Shown here one piece after another: positions 7,862-10,984 of a stretch of 10,984 nucleotides of DNA (position 1 is the first letter of the stretch; each line of letters begins with the position of its first letter). The translations under genes and the position numbers were made by a program. The notes under the pieces are model-generated. The model did not search any database and was not told where the DNA came from. It was given only the letters and a program-made list of their open reading frames with translations. The DNA comes from an uncultured Eubacteriales bacterium (GTDB taxonomy: Bacteria > Bacillota > Clostridia > Oscillospirales > UBA644): assembly GCA_934486965.1 (NCBI GenBank), contig CAKSQP010000043.1:1-10984 (forward strand), read 5' to 3'.

Positions 7862-9286
7862 CTATTCCCTGCCGTTCCAGCAATAAGTGCAGAGTTTGCA
7901 GGGTTCGATGCCTATTGAAGAGGAAAGCCCCTCTATTGTCTGAAATTCAAGCGACGCGAAATGCAGTTTGTCGCAGATAGCCTTTCGCATATTTTTGCCC
8001 CTTTCGGTCGAAGGGTCGCTGTATTCGTCGAGATATTTAAGCCCGTCTTTTCCCTCAAGTTCGACGACGGTGGACCTTGTTATAAGTTCCATATCGCTTG
8101 TCGCTCTCGAAAAATTGAGGTATTTGCAGCCGTACATTATCGGAGGGCATGCCGAGCGCATGTGCACCGACGAAGCGCCGTTTTCATAAAGAAATTCGAC
8201 CGTTTCGCGAAGTTGGGTGCCTCTGACTATCGAATCGTCGACGAACAGCAGGTTTTTATCCTGTATAAGTTCGTGAACGGGGATCTGCTTCATTTTCGCG
8301 ACTTTGTTCCTGTCAGTCTGGTTCGCAGGCATAAAACTGCGGGGCCAGGTCGGCGTATATTTTATAAACGGACGTGCGAACGGAATTCCGCTTTTATTTG
8401 CATACCCTATCGCGTGCGGCGTTCCCGAATCGGGTACCCCGCCGACATAATCAAGTTCGGGGAGCGTCCCGTTCTTTTTATCGTTTTCAGCCATCGTTCC
8501 GCCGTTTCTGTATCTCATCGTTTCAACGTTTACGCCCTCATAAGAAGAGGTCGGATAGCCGTAATAAGTCCACAGAAACGCGCAGATACGCATTTTCCTG
8601 TCGGGCTTTTTTAAGACCGTCACGCTGTCGGCGGTGATTTCGGCAATTTCACCCGGACCGAGTTCGCGGAAGTCGGAATAGCCGAGTTTTTTATAGGCAA
8701 ACGATTCAAAGGAAACGCAGTGTCCCTCCTCGCTCCTGCCTATTGCTACTGGAAGTCTTCCGACTTTATCCCTTGCGGCAATAAGGCTACCGTACTCTGT
8801 CAGAATCAAAATCGAAACCGTTCCGTCGACGGCGTCCTGCGCGAACTCTATTCCGTCGGTGAAGTTGGATTTCTGATTTATAAGGGCGGCGACAAGTTCC
8901 GTCGCGTTGATTTTACCGCCTGTCATCGCGCTGAAATGTCCGCCCGAAAAAGAAAGATACTGTTTTATAAGAGATTCGGAATTGTTTATTATTCCGATAA
9001 CGCAGATAGCGTAAGTTCCGAAATTCGAACGGATAAGCAGCGGCTGGGGATCGGTATCGTTGATACAGCCGATCGCCGCACAGCCTTTCATTTCGTTAAA
9101 AATGCCCTCGAATTTCGTTCTGAAAGGCGAGTTTTCTATATTGTGGATACTTCTTTGAAGCCCTGCGGCAGGGGCGTAAGCCGCCATGCCTCCGCTCCGA
9201 GTTCCGAGATGCGAATGGTAGTCGGTTCCGAAAAAGACGTCGGCGATAGCGTCGCTTTTTCTTACCGCTCCGAAAAATCCTCCCAT
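7862..9286 (-). CDS. purF: PurF-family amidophosphoribosyltransferase lacking the glutaminase nucleophile
   Basis: This 474-residue PurF homologue should make phosphoribosylamine from PRPP (step 1). The PRPP loop LLFVDDSIVRGTQ is intact (346-358). Four cysteines sit where the Bacillus-type enzyme holds its 4Fe-4S cluster: Cys235 (RICAFLW), Cys387 (YGCKY) and Cys463/Cys466 (CKLC). The N-terminal domain is odd. The protein starts MGGFFGAV, where PurF has MCG with Cys as the N-terminal catalytic residue. The usual QHRGQE is LGTRSGG (27-33), the GHVRYST region is GCINDT (73-78), and the HNG oxyanion loop reads IGIINN (97-102). Glutamine hydrolysis therefore looks lost, and ammonia from solution or a partner is the likely nitrogen source. 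The start is firm: AAGGAG lies 6-7 bases upstream and purC ends 10 bases before it. I recall similar MGGFFG-type homologues annotated as amidophosphoribosyltransferase in Bacteroidota and Clostridia, so this is a family feature and not local damage. Confidence 0.88.
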   Translation of the reverse strand: MGGFFGAVRKSDAIADVFFGTDYHSHLGTRSGGMAAYAPAAGLQRSIHNIENSPFRTKFEGIFNEMKGCAAIGCINDTDPQPLLIRSNFGTYAICVIGIINNSESLIKQYLSFSGGHFSAMTGGKINATELVAALINQKSNFTDGIEFAQDAVDGTVSILILTEYGSLIAARDKVGRLPVAIGRSEEGHCVSFESFAYKKLGYSDFRELGPGEIAEITADSVTVLKKPDRKMRICAFLWTYYGYPTSSYEGVNVETMRYRNGGTMAENDKKNGTLPELDYVGGVPDSGTPHAIGYANKSGIPFARPFIKYTPTWPRSFMPANQTDRNKVAKMKQIPVHELIQDKNLLFVDDSIVRGTQLRETVEFLYENGASSVHMRSACPPIMYGCKYLNFSRATSDMELITRSTVVELEGKDGLKYLDEYSDPSTERGKNMRKAICDKLHFASLEFQTIEGLSSSIGIEPCKLCTYCWNGRE

Positions 9287-9296
9287 TCCAGTCTCC

Positions 9297-10004
9297 TTAA
9301 CCGAGAATTCTCTTCATCATCTCGGCGTAAGCGTCTTCGACATTTCCGAGATCTCTGCGAAAACGGTCTTTATCGAGTTTTTCGTGGGTGGTGCTGTCCC
9401 AGAAGCGGCAGGTGTCGGGGGAAATTTCATCGGCGAGGACTATTTTGCCGTCGGAAAGTCTTCCGAATTCAAGTTTGAAATCTATAAGGTCGACATTGAG
9501 TTTTTTGAAGAAATCTTTCATTACGTCGTTGACTTTGAAAGCAAGTTTCTTTATTTCTTCGATTTCTTCTTCGGTTGCAAGACCGAGAGCAAGAGCATGG
9601 TAGGAATTTATCAGCGGGTCTCCGAGTTCGTCGTTCTTATAAGAGAATTCAATGGTCGGTTTTTTGAAGACGATGCCCTCTTCAACGCCGCAGCGTTTTG
9701 CAAAAGAACCTGCGGAAACGTTTCTTATTATAACTTCGAGGGGAACTATGGAAACTTTCTTTACAAGCGTTTCTCTGTCGGAAAGTTCCTTTATGAAATG
9801 GGTCGGAACGCCCTCTTTTTCAAGAAGTTGCATCATGAAGTTCGTTACTCTGTTGTTCACTGCGCCCTTGCCCGCGATAGTGCCTTTTTTAAGACCGTTG
9901 AACGCAGTCGCGTCGTCTTTATAGTCGACAAGCAGCACTTCGGGGTCGTCAGTTGCGTAAACTTTCTTTGCTTTGCCTTCGTAAAGTAATTCTTTCTTTT
10001 CCAT
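9297..10004 (-). CDS. purC: SAICAR synthetase
   Basis: This 235-residue enzyme couples CAIR to aspartate with ATP to give SAICAR (step 7), at the usual bacterial length. It begins KKELLYEGKAKKVYATDD, typical of PurC. It also has signature 1, VPLEVIIRNVSAGS (87-100), signature 2, LIDFKLEFG (173-181), and the LADEISPDTCRFWD block (190-203). I chose the ATG at 10004 over the in-frame ATG at 10163: the longer reading would run through the end of purE and add a basic non-conserved extension, while 10004 has AAAGGAG about 8 bases upstream and begins exactly at the family motif. The gap to purE is 22 bases, the widest in the operon. Confidence 0.97.
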   Translation of the reverse strand: MEKKELLYEGKAKKVYATDDPEVLLVDYKDDATAFNGLKKGTIAGKGAVNNRVTNFMMQLLEKEGVPTHFIKELSDRETLVKKVSIVPLEVIIRNVSAGSFAKRCGVEEGIVFKKPTIEFSYKNDELGDPLINSYHALALGLATEEEIEEIKKLAFKVNDVMKDFFKKLNVDLIDFKLEFGRLSDGKIVLADEISPDTCRFWDSTTHEKLDKDRFRRDLGNVEDAYAEMMKRILG

Positions 10005-10026
10005 TTCTGTTTCTCCTTTTTGTCGG

Positions 10027-10521
10027 TTATTTATTGAGCATTGTTTCAATGTTTTTATCTTTTTCAAGGACTGCGGCGGCGTCTTTTTCACGCTTATCCG
10101 CGAGTTTTTTCGCAAGGCTGCCGTCTTCGATCGCCAAAATCTGTATTGCAAGCAAAGCGGCATTGACTCCCCCGTTTATCGCAACAGTCGCGACCGGAAT
10201 TCCGGAAGGCATCTGTACTGTCGACAAAAGGGCGTCAATGCCGTCAAGATATGCTGAAGAACAAGGGATACCGATAACGGGGAGAGTGGTGTTTGCAGCC
10301 ATTGCCCCCGCAAGGTGAGCCGCCATTCCGGCAGCCGCAATTATAACGCCGAAGCCGTTTTCTCTTGCCGAAACAGCAAAATTTTTGGCTTCTTCGGGCG
10401 TTCTGTGCGCCGAAAGGATATGCGCCTCATAAGGCACTCCGAAATTTTTCAAAGTATCAACGGTTTTCTTTACTATGGGAAGATCGCTGTCGCTTCCCAT
10501 TATTATTCCGACTTTTTTCAT
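10027..10521 (-). CDS. purE: PurE, class I-like carboxyaminoimidazole ribonucleotide synthesis enzyme
   Basis: This 164-residue protein is the first gene after the riboswitch. PurE enzymes make CAIR (step 6): class I moves the carboxylate of N5-CAIR made by PurK, while class II carboxylates AIR with CO2 directly. Seen here are GSDSDLP (9-15), the substrate-binding SAHRTPEEA (37-45), AAAGMAAHLAG (62-72) and STVQMPSGIPVATVAINGG (100-118). The SAHRTP, AHL and VQMPxGxPVAT wording is class I style, yet no purK lies in the operon. The ATG at 10521 is set by the strong AGGAGGT site just upstream. An in-frame ATG at 10647 is rejected because the extension would be the riboswitch and terminator sequence. 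Expression should depend directly on terminator read-through. Confidence 0.96.
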   Translation of the reverse strand: MKKVGIIMGSDSDLPIVKKTVDTLKNFGVPYEAHILSAHRTPEEAKNFAVSARENGFGVIIAAAGMAAHLAGAMAANTTLPVIGIPCSSAYLDGIDALLSTVQMPSGIPVATVAINGGVNAALLAIQILAIEDGSLAKKLADKREKDAAAVLEKDKNIETMLNK

Positions 10522-10525
10522 TCCT

Positions 10526-10532
10526 ACCTCCT
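10526..10532 (-). promoter_or_regulatory. Shine-Dalgarno site of purE
   Basis: The minus strand reads AGGAGGT here, followed by AGGA and the ATG at 10521, giving a spacing of about 5 bases from AGGAGG. It is the strongest ribosome binding site in the window and fixes the purE start. It begins about 8 bases after the terminator U-tract, so transcripts stopped at the terminator lack it. Confidence 0.93.
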
Positions 10533-10534
10533 GA

Positions 10535-10585
10535 ATAATAAAAAAGGGCACACTTATTCTTTCTGCTAAAAAACTAAGTGTGCCC
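10535..10585 (-). terminator. Intrinsic terminator of the pur leader (riboswitch expression platform)
   Basis: On the minus strand GGGCACACTTA (10585-10575) pairs perfectly over 11 bases with TAAGTGTGCCC (10556-10546). A loop of 18 bases separates the arms, and the hairpin is followed at once by six T (10545-10540) and ATTATT. This is a textbook Rho-independent terminator placed between promoter and purE. The GGGC at the start of its 5' arm is also the 3' strand of the aptamer's P3, so the aptamer and the terminator cannot both form fully. Ligand binding should hold P3 and let transcription continue into purE (ON switch). Confidence 0.93.
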
Positions 10586-10670
10586 AGACGGTCGGCGTTA
10601 CGGGTATTTACGAAAAGAGTTCCCTGATCCATCGCGGTGCTCCGCAAATTCCGTCAGTAGCAGAGAACTT
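10582..10670 (-). ncRNA. ZTP (pfl) riboswitch aptamer
   Basis: The leader folds as expected for the ZTP riboswitch, which binds ZMP/ZTP (AICAR and its triphosphate). P1 pairs AGTTCTCTG (10669-10661) with CAGGGAACT (10626-10618), nine pairs including one G-U. P2 is GCGG/CCGC around an AGCA loop. The hallmark 3' element reads GCCGACCGTCTGGGC (10596-10582), with P3 formed by GCC and GGC. The pseudoknot pairs GACGG in the first half (10655-10651) with CCGTC in the P3 loop (10591-10587). The family is known to control purine and folate genes. Here it lies about 10 bases after the predicted transcription start and ahead of ten purine genes, and its ligand is the substrate of the operon's AICAR transformylase. 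It was identified by eye from consensus memory plus pairing; a covariance-model search was not possible. Confidence 0.92.
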
Positions 10671-10686
10671 ATTTAATTACAATAAA

Positions 10687-10715
10687 AGTATACCAAACAC
10701 TTTACCGATTGTCAA
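10687..10715 (-). promoter_or_regulatory. Sigma-A-type promoter of the pur operon
   Basis: The minus strand has TTGACA at 10715-10710 and TATACT at 10692-10687, separated by exactly 17 bases. That is a perfect -35 box and a -10 box with one mismatch to TATAAT. Transcription should start near 10678-10681, about ten bases ahead of the first aptamer stem. I see no clear operator around it, so control is probably mainly through the riboswitch. Confidence 0.93.
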
Positions 10716-10791
10716 GGTCATGAGGCAGGCGTAATTTTCACTTTTATGCAAACTTTTATTGTTGTCGCGTCCGGAAATGTCGGCTTTTGTC
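10716..10791. other. Short intergenic stretch with no recognised feature
   Basis: This AT-leaning stretch separates the terminator of the upstream gene from the -35 box of the pur promoter. I looked for a PurR-type box with paired CGAA motifs, a second promoter and inverted repeats, and saw none that I could support. Confidence 0.5.
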
Positions 10792-10826
10792 AAAAAAAGA
10801 GACGCGAACCGAAGTTCGCGTCTCTT
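10792..10826 (-). terminator. Intrinsic terminator of the upstream repeat-protein gene
   Basis: On the minus strand AAGAGACGCGAAC pairs with GTTCGCGTCTCTT around a TTCG tetraloop closed by C-G, giving a 13-pair stem, followed by a run of seven T (two of which close the stem). It begins 14 bases after the stop codon of the gene on its right. It should insulate the pur operon from that gene. Confidence 0.94.
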
Positions 10827-10840
10827 AAGTTTAGCAATTA

Positions 10841-10984
10841 TTACTGCTGAACAAGTTTACCTTCTGCATTGAAGAAGTAGTTGCCTGCAGGAAGGAGTCC
10901 GTTTGCTTTTGCAGCGCTGAACGCATACCATGTGTTCTTAACTGCTTTACGCGTGCTGTTGATGAAGTAGTAGTTGCCTTCGGA
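10841..10984 (-). CDS. C-terminal end of a probable secreted or surface repeat protein (cut by window edge)
   Basis: The last 47 codons of a minus-strand gene are visible, ending with TAA at 10841-10843 and followed by a strong terminator, which supports a real C-terminus. The peptide is rich in Gly, Asn and aromatic residues and holds two related units: GNYYFINSTRKAV and, 30 residues later, GNYFFNAEGKLV, linked by KNTWYAFSAAKANGLLPA. This YYF/YFF-plus-GKxV pattern loosely resembles the aromatic cell-wall or glucan-binding repeats at the ends of extracellular proteins in gut Clostridia. I do not recognise the protein, and no anchor or enzyme domain is visible in this fragment. It is too short for the usual ORF cut-offs. 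It has no evident link to purine synthesis. Confidence 0.8.
   Translation of the reverse strand, partial: SEGNYYFINSTRKAVKNTWYAFSAAKANGLLPAGNYFFNAEGKLVQQ

Noticed and set aside
9250..9300. The missing PurF Cys1 as a wrong start call or a frameshift.
   Set aside because: The ATG has an AAGGAG site at the right distance, purC ends just before it, the frame is open throughout, and the other glutaminase motifs are also altered, so the loss is genuine.
8720..9478. Long plus-strand open frame across the purF/purC junction; similar ones lie at 5670-6281, 2634-3161, 7961-8614 and 9384-9989.
   Set aside because: These lie antisense to well-conserved pur genes, show no recognisable motifs, and their composition is that expected of the complementary strand.
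10005..10163. An in-frame extension of PurC upstream to 10163.
   Set aside because: It overlaps the purE coding end, encodes a basic non-conserved segment, and the ATG at 10004 has its own ribosome binding site and begins at the family motif.
10522..10647. An in-frame ATG at 10647 would extend PurE by 42 residues, or make a leader peptide.
   Set aside because: The stretch is the ZTP aptamer plus terminator, has no ribosome binding site at 10647, and PurE proteins begin at the KKVGIIMGSDSD motif, which has AGGAGGT just ahead.
10582..10670. Guanine/PreQ1 purine riboswitch or tetrahydrofolate riboswitch as the leader class.
   Set aside because: The three-way-junction loops of the purine class and the THF core are not present, while the CCGTCTGGGC element and the five-pair pseudoknot fit the ZTP class.
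10716..10791. Possible PurR-type operator (paired CGAA boxes) upstream of the pur promoter.
   Set aside because: No pair of CGAA-centred boxes is seen in this stretch; the leader riboswitch already explains regulation.

Overview
The window holds one long minus-strand operon for de novo purine synthesis, read from right to left. Its leader is a ZTP (pfl) riboswitch with its own promoter. The gene order from the promoter is purE, purC, purF-like, purM, purN, purO-type IMP cyclohydrolase, purB, single-domain AICAR transformylase, purD and purL; purL runs off the left edge. The genes are packed tightly, with gaps of about 8 to 22 bases or overlaps of 1 to 4 bases, and nearly all have an AAGGAG-like ribosome binding site. 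This indicates one transcript. Together they cover all ten reactions from PRPP to IMP. No purK, purQ or purS is present; the last two are not expected beside a large single-chain PurL.

Region by region: 1-1550 is the N-terminal part of purL. 1550-10521 holds the other nine pur genes. 10522-10692 is the leader: Shine-Dalgarno site, intrinsic terminator, ZTP aptamer and a near-consensus sigma-A promoter. 10716-10791 has no recognised feature. 10792-10826 is a strong terminator, and 10841-10984 is the C-terminal end of an unrelated, probably secreted or surface, repeat protein on the same strand.

The organism is most likely an anaerobic member of the Clostridia (Bacillota), perhaps an uncultured gut lineage. 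The reasons are the purE-C-F-M-N...D-L order, strong AGGAGG-type sites, the ZTP riboswitch with a terminator platform, the large PurL, and a neighbouring protein with aromatic/glycine repeats of the type seen in gut Clostridia. This assignment is inference.

The pathway uses an unusual set of enzyme variants. The usual bifunctional PurH is split: its transformylase half stands alone, and the cyclohydrolase step appears to be done by a PurO-family protein best known from archaea. PurB resembles the long, animal-type adenylosuccinate lyase. The PurF homologue keeps the PRPP loop and candidate Fe-S cysteines but has lost Cys1 and the other visible glutaminase motifs, which suggests it uses ammonia directly or takes it from a partner. 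The riboswitch senses ZMP/ZTP, the substrate of the operon's own transformylase, so it ties operon expression to 10-formyl-THF supply.
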